Origin: Apiosordaria backusii
Lineage: Eukaryota > Ascomycota > Sordariomycetes > Sordariales > Lasiosphaeriaceae
Reading direction: 5' to 3'
Length of the DNA: 64,000 bases
Assembly: GCA_030549205.1 (NCBI GenBank)
Contig: JAUKTV010000007.1
Coordinates: 1,054,001 to 1,118,000, forward strand
The position numbers and the translations under genes are program-made. Positions 12,269 to 24,765 of the stretch are shown piece by piece; position 1 is the stretch's first letter, and each line of letters begins with the position of its first letter. The notes under the pieces are model-generated. The model did no database searches and was not told the DNA's origin. It saw nothing but the letters and a program-made list of their open reading frames with translations.

Positions 12269-14078
12269 ATGGTGATCAACTCGCGGTGGACAGTTCCTAT
12301 TCCACGCAGTTCCCTGCAGCAATGGATTTTCGGATCAGCAACCGAACCCCTCGCTGATACCAAGTCGTTCATCGACCCAGAGGACCCCGACAACAACTAC
12401 ATCACCCTCAGCAACTATCGACTCCTCTCGAAACGCGTTGCTCTGGGCTTGCAAAAAGCCGGCCTGAAGGATGGCGAACGTGTGCTAATCTTCTCTGGAA
12501 ACAACATTTATTTTCCTTCCATCTTCCTCGGTGTGCTCATGGCTGGCGGCATCTTCACTGGTGCCAACCCAACGATGGTGACAAGAGAACTAGCTTACCA
12601 GCTTCGAGACAGCGGGGCCAGTTACATGTTTGTTGCTGAAGCAGCATTGAAGACAGGTCTTGAAGCGGCAAAGGAGGCCGGACTTCCAAGAGACCGCGTC
12701 TTCATCATTGGCGGCAACACCCCCGTCGCCCCCGAACTGGCGGCGTCTTCGAGCCCGAACCCAGGCGTTCAGGGAAGGGCGGAAGGAGCCCGACACTGGA
12801 CGGAGCTGCTTGCTGGCAACCGCTCTCAGGCCGAGAAGTGGTCGTGGCAGGAGCCTGCTGATCCCGGGAACACTTTATGCTGCCTCAACTATAGCAGCGG
12901 GACGACCGGAGTACCCAAGGGCGTCATGATCACTCACTACTCCTATGTCGCCAACAGTGTCGGGGTCGTCTATATCAACAACCTTGATCCTGAGTTTGAA
13001 GAAAGGCAAAAGAGGGCCCGAATGGTCTGCTTCCTTCCCCTATACCACGCATACGGTCAAACATACTTTGTCGCTACCATGCCGTACCTTCGGACTCCGG
13101 TATACATCATGGCCGGCTTTGACTTCGTGAAGCTTCTCACTTACATTCAAAAATTCCGCATCACAACCCTGGCTTGCGTCCCCCCGATCGTCGTTGCCTT
13201 TGCCAAGCACCCTGCGGCAAAGAAGTTTGATCTCTCCAGCATTGAAAGCATAGGATCCGGCGCTGCTCCACTGGGTCTTGAGGTCGCCAAGGAAGTTGAA
13301 AAGATGCTTCCGAATGCCGATCACATTCGGCAGGGCTGGGGAATGACAGAGGTGACTTGCACGGCCATGGCGTGGGATCCCAATAGTACCGAGGGTTCTT
13401 CGGCGGGCGTGGGCGAAATGAATCCTAACTGCAAGGCGAAGCTGATGTCGCCGGATGGCAAAATGGAAATTACCAAGGCCGGTGAGCAAGGAGAGCTGTG
13501 GGTATCGGGTCCAACTCTGATGCGTGGCTACTGGAACAAGCCCGAGCAGACGGCCGATACCATTGTGGTCGACAGTGATGGGACTCGGTGGCTGAAGACT
13601 GGCGATATTTGCTACGTGCAGAAGTACGGGCCTGGTGGCATCTTCCATATCGTGGACCGCTCCAAGGAATTGATCAAAGTCAAGGGCAATCAAGTCGCTC
13701 CGGCAGAGCTGGAGGCTCTTCTTCTCGAGAACCCCGATGTGAATGATGCTGCCGTCGTTGGTGTGACAATCAACGGCGAGGAGCTTCCACGGGCGTACAT
13801 TGTGCGGAACCCGACGTCGAAGGCCTCGGAGCAAGATGTTGCGAAGTGGATGGAGGGCAAAGTGACGCACTATAAGCGCTTAAAGGGCGGTGTGGTGTTT
13901 GTGGCCGAGATTCCAAAGAATCCTGTAAGTGATCAATCATTCTTACTACCCCCGATGTGGCGAAGGGTGAATACTAACCATGTGTTCACAGTCGGGCAAA
14001 ATTCTCCGGAAGATTCTGCGGGAGCGTGCGGCGAAGGAGGTGGGTGACAGTGCGCCCAAGGCATCCAAGCTATCTTGA
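12269..14078 (+). CDS. 4-coumarate-CoA ligase-like acyl-activating enzyme (ANL family)
   Basis: Exons 12269-13924 and 13992-14078 give 580 aa; the 67-nt intron has GTAAGT and CACAG ends. I start at MVINSRWTVP because the frame upstream is leader-like. Motifs of adenylate-forming enzymes are present in order: the AMP-binding P-loop YSSGTTGVPKG (~residue 207), the GWGMTEVTCTA motif (~350), WLKTGDICY with the FHIVDRSKELIKVKG hinge (~450-475), and the C-terminal lysine region SGKILRKILRE in the second exon. Such enzymes convert a carboxylic acid plus ATP to an acyl-AMP and then to the CoA thioester; filamentous fungi use paralogues for aromatic and fatty acids, often in peroxisomes. The C-terminus reads ASKLS, so a perfect SKL peroxisomal signal is followed by one extra serine. 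The substrate cannot be told from sequence. There is no sign of transfer. Confidence 0.93.
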
Positions 14079-14418
14079 ACATATAGTATAGGCGTTTGGG
14101 ATGGAGCTTTCAGGTCAGGTCAACGGTTGTGTGAAGAGTACTTAGCGTGGAACGTGCCAAATATGATATTGCTGCTTCAAGATGAAACCCCAAAAGCTGG
14201 GGACTGGTGTCATTTTACGTGCTTGCCTGGTCCAGGAAGAGGAAGGAGTCACTAAGAAATCACTGATAGGCAGGTGAGGAAAGAACTCTGGGAGGCAACT
14301 TCCTTATTTGACGGACTGGCAGGGTTTCTGTAGCCCTATTTCACAAAATTCACCTGTGATGTTACTTACACAGTACTGATCACATTCACTCCAGCCGTGG
14401 ACGGCATCAAATGTCTTG
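14079..14418. other. Short intergenic region between two co-oriented genes
   Basis: 340 bp between the ligase stop and the ATG of the OB-fold gene. No further feature is visible. Confidence 0.5.
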
Positions 14419-16248
14419 ATGATGTCGTCAATCCAGTCGTTCTATCACAAAGACTCCACCCAGTCGAGGTCCTCCAATCCTCGAAATCCCGAAAACGAAG
14501 CTTTCACGCAAGCAGAAATCGAGCGCCGACCCCTGACACAGGCATGGCGACCTAATGGGGTCTATGAGGAAGTGATCATTGCGGAACTGCAACCCGGGCG
14601 TGAAAAAAAGGTTCGGTTCAAGGCGAGGATCGTGAACTTCAAGGCCGCCACACATGGACGAGGCCGCTCTGCGCTCCCCGAGAACTTCCACACGCTAATC
14701 GTTAAAGATGACACTGGTGTTGTCGCCGTGAGCATTCCTTGGTCCTCAGTACTCCAATCTGCGCCCAAAATCTAACACAATATAGCTGAAGCTCCTTAGC
14801 TCAGGGTCTGATCATGAGTTCCTCAAGCTTGGTACCCTCGTGACAGTCTGGACTGGCTTTGTGGGCGACTACTCAGCAGCACACGCAGCGCATTCGAACT
14901 ACCGGATCCCATTCGTCTCGTTCATAATCCCCATTCATCCTGCGGCAGGGTCAGCCTCATGTATCAGATTTCACGACGAAACCAAGTCTTCACAAGACAC
15001 CACCGGACTTTGCCGTGTTCCCTTACACTACGACGTGTCCACTCCTTCTTCTCAAGTACCCGGTCTCATGAGCCTCAAAGCCTACCTAAGCAGTGGCCAT
15101 GACGACAATCCCGACGCCCGCATTCTCGTATGCGTCTTCAGCGTCGGACCCCGGCTGACGGTCTGGTCCAAGGACAGGCAAACGGAATTAGGTCTAGTTG
15201 AAGTCCGAGTCTTTGACGAGACATCCAACAACTGTATCCTCAAACTCTGGGAAGACAAGGTGTCCTCCGCCAAATCCTGGGTTGCCAATCAGACGATCCT
15301 TCTCATCACCAACCCAACCCTCAAATTTCCCAACAGAAAAAACGCCCCCACCGAAATTGGTATCGGATCAGGTTCCATGGTCGAAGTTGACCCTGCCTTT
15401 CCCGATGCCGACTGGCTTCGACGTATGGCCACCGCACGCACAAGAAGAGAAAGCGTCCATATCCCTTTCCCAACCGATATCTGGGACGTTGAAACCACCA
15501 TCCACGGACCCAACCGCACCCTTTTCACTTTGGCAGACATCGACGACTTTGTCCGCGATGAGCCAGAGGCCGTATTCACAGGCAAACTCAACCTTTTGAT
15601 CACAGGTGTCTCTATAATGGAGCAATGCAGAAAGCGTCAACTCTGCTGCTTTGAATGGTACGCCCTCCTTTCTCTTCCCATAACCCATACCCACAAGAAA
15701 ATTAACACCTCCCTTGAAGCTGCAACATCCCCCTCTACTCCCACAACTCCACCGCCACCTGCAGGAACTGCCTCGAATCTCGTCAACTCTCCCTCAACCC
15801 CAAGATCATCGGTCCCCTAACAGACGAAACCGGCTCAGTCGCAGCAGGGAAGTTGATCTGGAGCAACAGGGCGTGGACGGAGCTCTTGTTTGGGAGCACC
15901 AGCCCCGATAGTAGTCCCAATGAGTCTTCCCAACTCCCCGCTGCTGCCAGTCATGTTGATAACAGGCAAGGCTTCAACGACAACGTAAATGATGACGAGC
16001 ACTTCCTCGGAGACGACATCTTTGACGACCTTGACGATCTGGACCCGTTTGAAGACCATTATCAACCAGGTGCAGTGACAGCGGCACATACGCAGACGCA
16101 GACGTATGATTCCTGGAAGGTGTTAACTACACTTGACTCAAATGCCCTGAGAGAGGTCGAGGAGCAGCTGCTTTATTCGCGCGTGACGCTGACGTTTGGG
16201 TGGTCGGCTGCCGTGGGGAGGTTGTGTGTTTTGGGCGTGGAGTGGTGA
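14419..16248 (+). CDS. OB-fold, zinc-ribbon ssDNA-binding protein resembling RPA70/MEIOB
   Basis: Three exons (14419-14727, 14786-15657, 15720-16248) join in frame to 569 aa. Intron 1 is GTGAGC...TAG; intron 2 is GTACGC...AAG, a less usual acceptor but the only one that keeps frame. Residues ~50-130 form a first OB-like barrel (FKARIVNFKAAT, FHTLIVKDDTGVVAL, LKLGTLVTVWTGF). A second lies around 215-300 (GLVEVRVFDETSNNCILKLW). The splice creates a CxxC...CxxC zinc ribbon (CFEC and CRNC) ahead of a third barrel with the typical DETGSVAAGKLIWSNRAW strand. This order matches the C-terminal half of RPA70 and the meiotic paralogue MEIOB, which bind single-stranded DNA. An acidic insert (DDIFDDLDDLDPFED) sits near the end. 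The length is close to MEIOB (about 470 aa) rather than RPA1. A meiotic or repair role is inference; other OB proteins remain possible. Confidence 0.7.
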
Positions 16249-16843
16249 TTTTGTTGATGTTCATATGTTGCGCTGTTCGCTAGTTCCTGATGGTGATGGG
16301 TGGTCATATGTTTGTTTCTTCAATTTTGCTGACATTTTGCTTTGGGCATGTATACTATCTCACAACTGGACCGGAAATGCCAAGAGCATCATGGTTCAAA
16401 ATCAGCCAGCATTGATTGATGATCATAGATGGGGAAGGACCCTCATGTAAAATAGTCATACAATAACCAACAACTGCTAGCTAAGCTAACTCGCCATACA
16501 AGAACCCAGGCCGATTCCCAAAATAACCACACTCATCGCCCTTTGTTGCCTGACCCGACCCTCCTGTATTTCCGTTCTGTTCCAGTTTTGTGCTCAAGAA
16601 AGGGTGAGGAAGGGTAGGTAATCAAATTAAGAGCAAAAAAAAAAAGCGAAAACCTTTCCTTTCCGTTACTGAGAAAAAAAACCAAAACTATACATATACA
16701 CTTGTAGACAATCCCCTTCCTATCCCTTCAACAAAAACAACCCAATGATAACCTGCTAAAGACTAGCAAAACAACAAAACGATCGTCACCAGCTTTTCCT
16801 TTCCTTTCCTTTCCGTTCCACCACCATCTCACAGGTCGGTCAT
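16249..16843. other. Intergenic region between convergent genes
   Basis: About 600 bp of 3' flanks. It includes A-runs near 16636-16680 and a (TTTCC)n-like pyrimidine repeat at 16793-16815. No gene is seen. Confidence 0.5.
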
Positions 16844-19800
16844 TTACCTCCTCTTCTGTTTCTTAACCCCCTTCTTATCCTCCTCCTCCAGCCCGCTCTC
16901 CCGATCCCTCTTCTTCGCCTTCCTTTCCAGCTCATCCCAATCCTCCCCATCCTCCTCATCAGACATCTCCGCCTCGTCGCTCGCCTCGGCCGACGCATTG
17001 CTGTCAAAATCCGAGTCCTCCTCGCTCGACTCGGACGCAACATCCAGCTCCGAATCGCTAATCTCAAACGCTGACTCCTCTTCCTCTTCATCCGACCCGT
17101 TCTCCTCGTCGGAATCATTCTGCAAGAAGCCCCAGCCACCATCCAAAAAGAACTGGTGGGTATCCGCCGTGACCGTCTTCATGATCACGGACCAGTTGAG
17201 ATTCAGCGGTCCTTCCGAGTAGGCAATGTTGACGGAATCCAAAAACTCCTTGACGTCTTCCAGAGATTCGACGGGGATGGTATTGATGTGCGCTGGTGGC
17301 CGGGAAAAGTCCTTGAAGATAAAGACTAAATCGAAATTCTTGAGGCCGTACTGCACACGTTCGAGATGAGCAATTTCAATGTCATCCAGCGTGAGCACCA
17401 TGAATGGTGGCTCGGTAATCTGAATGAGGCATTCAGTCGTGGGCTGGATGTACACATTGCTCCGGAAGGGCACGCCGTTGAAACCTATTTCGCGAAGCGG
17501 CATGTCCACTTCCAATCCCTCGTTCTTGCCCGCTTCCGCAATCTTGTCGGCAAAGCTCTTGAACAATCGGTCAAGCTCATTGCGCCGGCGGCGTTCTTCC
17601 TGTTCAGCCTCGAACTCGTCTTCATCACCATACCTGTACTTCCGCTTCCTATTGCCGGTTTCGTCAAACTGGATATCGGTGGCTTCACGGTAGAACTGGA
17701 CATCCTTGGTCTTCTTCTTGCCGAAGAGGATGGGGTCCTTGAGGTGGACGTGGATGATGACAATCAACTCGTGCTCGCAGGGCTGGAAGAACAGATGGCG
17801 AACGTTGGAGAAGAGGATGTCGACGCGTTGGGTGGTGCTCAGTGGTGATTGGTAGCGGAGACCGTTCTGGTGAATCTCTACCTTACCCGGCACACGCTTG
17901 CCTTCCATAGCCGGCCGTATGAAGACGTTATCCAACACAGCGGGGCGGCGATCTGGGAATGATGTTAGCGAAAATCACACGAAAGGTAATTGGAATGGTT
18001 CTCTCACTTCTTATCTCAACCAGCTTGTCCTGCTCGACGACATCCTCCATGTCCTTCTTTTCCTGCTCCTTCTTGACAGCCTCACGCTTCAGGTTGGCAA
18101 TCTGATTAGCTATATCCGCGTACCGGTCACCGTCAGTGGACCGGAAGGTCAAACTTCTGACGAAGTGGGCTGAAGCATCCTCGAACGGCTGATCATCCTT
18201 GCGTCCCACACCCTGACCAGGCGACAGGAAGTTGATGCGCAGGAACGACCACTCTCCTTCATCGCTCTTGCTGGCATTTTTGATGGTGTTGACGTGGAAC
18301 GGAACCGGCCTACCCATCACAGGCAGGACAATAGTGGCGTTCTTTTGGTCAATCACGATGCTCATGTCCCTGACCTTGGGGGGGAACTGGCTGTCGCGCT
18401 TGTACGACTCGAAGCGCTTGAACTTCTTCACCTCCACACCGTTTTGATCGGCTGTCGACTCGGCATACTTGGCCAAGCCCTCAGCCTGCTTCTTCGCTGA
18501 AAGCTCCTTTTGGTGAGCACGACGTCTCTTTTCAGCGTCGTCATCAACCGCAGTGTTGCGTTCAGAGCGTAAGCGAGTGCTAGTAATGTTCTTGGTTGCA
18601 ACGGCACCAACTCGTGAGTCTCTCTTTTCCTTCTTGGGAGTCGGCTGAGCCTCATCCTCATCCTTGAAAAAGAAGGAAGTGGCGTCAACTTCCACGGGAG
18701 CCTCGCCTGTGAACACCACTGGCTCTGCAGCTGTGACACGGACTGTGTCGGTAAGGACCAAGGAGTAGGTCTTGCTATTCTTATCCTGGGGGTTGGGATT
18801 CTGGATATCGCTGAAGCCTGTGGTAATAACAAGTGTCATGCCATCCCGCAGAGTCCTTTGGTTCTTGGCATTGAGGATCAAAGTTGGGTCCTTGTTCTCG
18901 AGACCGATGCCGTAGCCGACATTCTTCAAGAAATGCTTCTCGAGCTCGGGCTTTTTTGACTTGATCAGGCCGAGAGCCTTGGAGTAGACATCCTTGACCA
19001 CAACTCCGTCCCGAATCCCCTTCAGGATCATGTTGTGGACAGACAACAAAAACTTGTAGTTGCTCTCCTGAGACTTGTTGGGGTCCACCATGAAAGTTCT
19101 GGCAATCTGTGAGCAGTAGGACTTGTACCTAAGGCCCATGGCCGCAATAATGATGCCGGGATGGAGGATCTCGTCGTCCGAGTCTTGTTGCCACTTGAGA
19201 TCGAATTTGCCGCCACTCTGCACAATAGGGCCCAACACCCAGTCAAGTTGCTCGGGGTCGAAATCACCCGGCAGTTTTTGGCGATTGGGAAGCTGAACAG
19301 CCTTCCAGAACTTCTCGTCTTCGAGTTTGTTGTATACCTTGTCGGCCAAGGCGCTGTGCTTGATTTTCTTCTCTTGGTCGAGGATGCTGGACATTTCGTC
19401 GAGGAAGTAAGGCGTCAGAAGCGCTACACAGGCCTTGGACGAACTTCGCATGGCGCGGAGCTCTGCCTCGTCCTTGACTGAAAAGGCAGCAGTGGAGAGT
19501 GCCGGAGCAATCTCGACTTGTTCCACATCTTTGCAGTTGTCGGTATAAATCTTTTTCCACTCATCGATGAAGGGCCCCGTGGAGGTGTCTTTGGTGAGCA
19601 CGCCGAGCTTCTTCTGTATTCAAAATCCTGTTAGCTCCATAACTAGACAGCATACAATTACGCGCGAAGTTATGACTCACCCCTGCTGCCTTGATGGCAT
19701 CTGTGATTTTGATGAAGTGCTTCTCGTTTTCGGCGGTGTCTTTGCCCTTTACGAGCACCTCAACGGGGAATCTACCGCCCTTAATTTGGTCCAAGTATTT

Positions 19801-20178
19801 GGCTGTGCAGTGTCAGCGCCGGGACAAAAGAAATCGAGGCGGAAGTGAAGCTGACCTTTCTTCTGGGTAGTAAGAATGTAGAGGGTATCGAGAGTAAGGA
19901 GCATCAATGTCGTTGGGAACTCGTAGCCAAGGAGCCAAAACTGCAGAGCTTGCTGTCAGTACCGCGCAAGCCACCAACTGGGGACCAAACGTTCAACTTA
20001 CGTGTATAGCATTATTCTTGTAAAGTTCGGGCTCCTCGGTGACCTTGCCCATCAGGATGAGGATGGACGAGGCGCCATTGAAGAGCGCGTCGCCGGAGCG
20101 CTTGTCGGCCTTCCAGGCGTTGACAAAGTGCGAAATGCGCTCCTGGAAGACCTTGGCGTCGATTTTGATGTCGGCCAT
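16844..20178 (-). CDS. spt16: FACT complex subunit Spt16 (histone chaperone)
   Basis: Five exons (20178-20002, 19940-19856, 19802-19681, 19613-18008, 17952-16844) join in frame to 1032 aa, the normal Spt16 length. Start MADIKIDAKVFQERI. Residues ~1-440 are the catalytically dead aminopeptidase-like domain (FWLLGYEFPTTLMLL; GIGLENKDPTLIL). The middle region has the dimerisation domain (IVLPVMGRPVPFHVNTIKNA) and LVEIRNRRPAVLDNVFIRPA at the last splice. Next comes the Rtt106-like double PH module (VYIQPTTECLIQITEPPFMV). The final ~90 residues are an acidic, basic-tipped tail that contacts H2A-H2B. Spt16 with Pob3 disassembles and rebuilds nucleosomes ahead of and behind polymerases. The four introns are clustered in the 5' part except the last. 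No damage is seen. Confidence 0.97.
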
Positions 20179-21128
20179 GATGGGCGATTGCGCGTTCGCG
20201 GGAATTGACGATGGCGGCGCAAACCCAGACAGTGGGGTGATGATGTTGGTGCGAAGTCTCGTCGCCCTCGATGGAAAAGCGGTTGTATGGGTATGAAGAT
20301 GGGAGTGGTAGCAGATGAATGCCGCCAAAGGAGGTGTGCAGGGTGCAACAACTTAACAAGGCTCGCCGGGCCAAGGCAAAAAATTACAGGGGTGTCGCGT
20401 TGCTGGACGTCACGGACCACCCGGTCGCGTTTTGGCGTTGCTTGGTTGCCTAAGTGGTTTTCTTGACGGCCTGAGGCTGCCACTTTTTGATCTCGAAGTG
20501 ACGGGATCAAGTTGCCCAAATAATTTTGATGAGAAGTAAATAACCTCAGTCGGTCAAAAAGGCTGGCATCTGGAATGGTGATCCATCAGTTCGAGGTGAA
20601 ACTAGCTGCTGTCAACTATTCGTGAATCGGGTAGGCAAGTTGTAGTGTTCTTGAGTTGCTGGAAAGGTCACTGGTGCGGGGCGGGGATGGAAAGACAAAG
20701 GTCGGGACGAAGAGTGAATTGGAAAAGGTGTTGCTCTAAAAATCGAGAGCGCCACGGTCGGATCTTAAAACAAGTGGACGTTTACCAAACCGTTGCGGCT
20801 CGAGGCACATCAGGCAAAAAAAAACACATCATTATCTTCATTCAATTCAAAAACCCCAATGCCAATGAGCCCCGAGAGGAGCCAGGTATCTGTACAGTAC
20901 AGTGCAAGAGTAGCTGATGACAACCCATTACGCCCCGTCCAGGAATCGCGGGCAATAGAGAAATAACAAGAGACAAACCAAAAACCCAGTGACCGCCATA
21001 CGCCGTGTGACCCCAAAGCTATCCCAAGACACTGCACCCTGTTGTCAAACAGAAAACGGAGTGAATTCAGCCCCGCCCGATAAATGCCCTCGTAATTCTA
21101 CTTTTCTCCCGCCAACCCTGTTCCCGCC
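20179..21128. other. Intergenic region upstream of spt16
   Basis: 950 bp containing the spt16 promoter and the lem3 3' flank. No gene or structured RNA is supported. Confidence 0.5.
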
Positions 21129-22423
21129 TTATGAAGTCGAAGCATGCGCTTGGGGCGCTGATGGTTGGTTCCACGAAAGGTACGATGGGTCTCCCAACTT
21201 GCGTGGCTTCCACAAGAAGAACGACAGGATAAAGTAAACATCAAGAACGAGGCAGATACCCCCAACAATCAAAAAGATGATGCCTGGCCAAATGTTGCGA
21301 GACCCCATGGTCGAAACGGTTGTGAGGACAAAAGCCTTGTTGCCGTTGTATTTGGTAGTGTCGAAGTTGGACTCAATCTTGATCTCGTACGTCCCGGCAG
21401 CCATGACCTCGCTAGTGTTGCTCTTCTGGTACAATTTATAGAAGTTGGGCGCGGCAGCTAACATCATCCAATTTTGGAAGAGCTCGTCGGTCTTGAGATC
21501 GGGCACCGGGTTATTCTCCTTATCATAACCGTACTTGTAGCGCTCCTCCCAATTAGGCGGGGGCGCAATTTGCGAGTAATCGTAGCTGGTAAGGCCATAC
21601 AGGTCCCTGATCCCCGGCCAAGCAATGCCCGTCGTTGACATTGGATATTCGCGGCTATTCTCTGACGTATTCCTCGGATTAAGCAGCAGAGGTGTGGAGA
21701 AAGTGTCGTTAAAGATTGAATTGGCCACCAAGCCACAGGGGTAGATGATCTTGCCTTCGTGGTTGTGGGTTAAGGGGGCGCAGGTTGAGGCGTTGATGGT
21801 GCCGCCATCAACTGGATCGCCAAGAAGCTGCTTGGCATTGAATGAATTCACATAACGACGATGGTTCTGGTAAAAATTGTTCAGATGGTAGAAGAAGCTG
21901 ATAGTCGGCTTCAAGTCCTCGGGAATGTTGATGCGAACATGGCAATACTCTCGCTTGGCAGTATAATTGGCGACCTGAACATCGTCTATCGTCTCTCTCT
22001 TCCACTGAGACCGGAACGGATCCAAGTCGGGGTTTGTTACGGAGAAGTGAGCCTCGATGTTTTCTGTCGGGATCGGTCCAAAGTCATCTGTTGGGGCGTC
22101 GGTAATGCACTTTGTGTAGTCGATCGAAATATCGCGGACCTGTTTCCAGAAGGAATTCATAAGCATGGGGTTTGAAGGTCAAAAACAGGAGAAATTCGTA
22201 CCGTGTACGCAAGATATGTAAGGTAAGCGCCGAAACCAAGGTAGATAGCGGCGAGGATAGAGAAGATGGTGACGATAAGTTTTGGTGTCAGCACACACTG
22301 CCAGGCGCGCATGCGTTGCTGGCGAAAGGCCGTATTGGGCGGGCGGTTCTTGGGCGCATCCGTCTCGGAGTGGTCATCTTCGGCAGCATCGCCAGAGGCT
22401 CCGCGGCGACGTCTCGGAGCCAT
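21129..22423 (-). CDS. lem3: Cdc50/Lem3 family P4-ATPase flippase subunit
   Basis: Exons 22423-22202 and 22139-21129 (intron GTACGA...CAG) give 410 aa. The cytoplasmic N-terminus has the family motif NTAFRQQRMRAWQ just before the first membrane segment (LIVTIFSILAAIYLGFGAYLTYL, ~50-72). A ~280-residue lumenal domain follows with several NxS/T sites and conserved features (YQNHRRYVNS, IYPCGLVANSIFNDTF, GIAWPGIRDL). A second membrane segment (~358-384, WPGIIFLIVGGICLVLDVYF) and a short tail close the protein. Cdc50 proteins pair with P4-ATPases for ER exit and for flipping phosphatidylserine or phosphatidylethanolamine to the cytosolic leaflet. The intron sits exactly after the first membrane segment. 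A downstream in-frame Met (near 22166) could mislead gene callers into a shorter form lacking that segment. Confidence 0.96.
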
Positions 22424-24765
22424 GGTGGGCGTCTTGTTTTCGACGTCGTCGTCGTCGTTGCGGGGTGGCTTTGGGGTATGTCAAAGGGAGAGGATCTTGG
22501 AAAAGGAGCGTTTCGAAGACACGGAGTCTTCGGTGTCTGCGGCGTGTGCAATGGCCCGTGCTGTGTCTTGGCAGGAGGCTGTGACGGCTCCAGTGCTGAC
22601 GAAGACAGGCAAAAGGCAATCCATTTTTGGAACACCACAACGGCGACCAAAGCGAGAGTTGGCGGTCACGGGATATGGCACGTGTGGGAGATTTGGGTTT
22701 TACACTCCAATCCCTGAAATATTGTTAGCGCGACACTTCAAGATCAGCCCCACCCTAAAAAAGCTATTATCTTTCAATAACCACCAAATTTAACCAGGAA
22801 AAAAGTATATTATATAGTTAATCTTAGCCAACCTTTTTATATTATCGGGTTGACTGTATTATTGTAGTGTTTTTAAGGCAAAAGTTGTTCGTTGTTGAAA
22901 ATTAGGATATAATCCCTGTCGTGGTCCCGCGCTAACAATCTTTCAGGGTGTGAACTGTACCGTTGATGGACAGACCATCACTTGGGGAAATCATGAGAAA
23001 CAGTGGAGATTTGAGATGCTTTCGGTGTGTCCGATCAGAGGATTCCAAATTGCTGAATACAACTCTGAGCGGGATACCTATCACTTTTTCGATCGGGAAT
23101 TTCCTTTGATTGGGGGCATGCTGTCGTGATTATCTAGTGTCTATCAAATTGCTTCAGTGTCTGTCAGCCGCAGGAGTTGACATTGCCGTCCAGACACAGA
23201 CGTGGGCTTCAAAGAAATAACAACCTGTGGCAGTGCAGCTAGGCGTACCTGTGCAGAATCCCAATCAGATCCGTCAGGCTGTTGGCTTGTGTGCCCCAAT
23301 CCGGACAGAAGCATGCCTTCTTTCATTCCCGGTGCCAAGGTGCTGCAGTTGCCACCTGGAGAGCACGCTGCGGCAGATCTGCAAGAGAAGCCGAAGGAGA
23401 AGATCGGTCAAGTTCAACAGCACGTCAGCGGCCAAGGGCATGAGCCAGCAAGCGGTCCATGCGCTTTCTAGAATTGTTCGACGCAAATGACTGCCCGTGG
23501 CCTGCATTGTGGAGTCAAAGCGAGAGGGAGGTCCCGGTCGTGAGGGGGAGTTGATGTCCGTTCTCAGCCAGTGACTTTGCTGCTAACAACACCTTTGCGC
23601 CCATGTGCCTGGTGACGGCAGTCATGACTCTGAGCTTTGAGCCATCGGCGATGGTGTGTCTTGCTCAGTTGTCACTGTAGATACAGTCGCCTCCAATGTG
23701 GCGTCTCCCCCGGATTTGCGCGGCTGGTTGCGGGCCTGGCTAGGGTCCTTGATGGCCCCAAAGTCTTTCGGTGATGAAATGCAGGGAACACAGGCTTCGA
23801 GATACAGCACTGTCGAACTGTAGGGCGGGAACCTCCCCACTCGCCAAACCTAAAGCTTCACCTCCATCTCCCCTCCTCGCCTTCCAGTCTCCCCCTTTCC
23901 GCCTTCCTGGGCTCCCCTTTTTTTTCATCTCTCCATCTTTCCATCTCGGCATCTGTATTTCCCCTTCCCGGCCAATCTATTAGCTGTGACCTCTCCGTTT
24001 CCGCTGTCACGGTGGCATTGCGAGCAGCTGTTCGTCTCTCCCAATTTCTGCAGCCGTGTGCCGGACTTGTCTGTCTCGGCCTTTATTCCTTGTTCACCTG
24101 CGAGCCGATCGTTAAGCTTTCCTACCACTTCCCTGCCCTGGTTCGGATTGCACACCATCTCTCCTCTTCTTTATCATCATAAGTGCTCCTCGTCGTCGAC
24201 TGCAGCACCCTTTTCTCCTGCAACAACTACCCCTCTTCGCCAGCTCCCGCTCCTGGATCCCGAACGCAAACACCCCATACCACTCCACCACACGCACTAC
24301 TATCGGTGGCTTTGTCTAGCCAAACCATATCGCGACACCTCTTTCGTCTTTGGTGACGGAGGTAAGTCAAGCCATGCCTTCAATGTTTCACGGCTTTTTG
24401 TTGCCCTGTCTCAATTCCCCCGTTTATATCCATCTCTTTCGGCGAGACCAGACGGGTCTGAGCTCTGCATGACGAAACCGTTCATAGAAAAAAGCAGCTT
24501 TCCGACGGCTTGCACTTCTCCGAGTCGCGCGGGCCATTTTGTCTTGAAATGGTCCTTTTTATACATCCTCGCATTGCACCGCTTGTGTCGGCCATGTTCT
24601 AACGGTCTGCTGCAGCTCCCAGAGAGAGACAGAGTTGGTACACTGACTCTGTAACCGACCCAGTCGCCAGGCCGACCTCAAGTACATCAGGCTCGGCCCC
24701 CTCTTCCGAAGTTAACCGTCATCTTTCGCAGTCGGTAGAGCAACAGCCTCCTGAACTTTGTCAAC
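22424..24765. other. Intergenic region between divergent lem3 and pkaR
   Basis: 2.3 kb between two divergent genes. 22700-22920 is notably AT-rich. From about 23830 to 24350 the sequence is pyrimidine-rich (long CT tracts), typical of a fungal promoter and long 5' leader for pkaR. A frame of 222 codons at 23986-24654 falls in this tract and lacks domain features. A 5' non-coding exon is possible (GTAAGT at 24361). Confidence 0.5.

Noticed and set aside
13040..13870. 276-codon antisense open frame inside the acyl-CoA ligase
   Set aside because: Complement of a GC-rich conserved coding exon with all motifs on the plus strand; the antisense translation has no family features.
22157..22166. Start of the Cdc50/Lem3 gene at the Met near 22166
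   Set aside because: That Met lies inside the intron; splicing exon 1 at 22202 restores the first membrane segment and the conserved N-terminal motif.
23986..24654. 222-codon frame upstream of pkaR
   Set aside because: Falls in a pyrimidine-rich leader, with no domain; it probably reflects composition of the promoter and 5' UTR.
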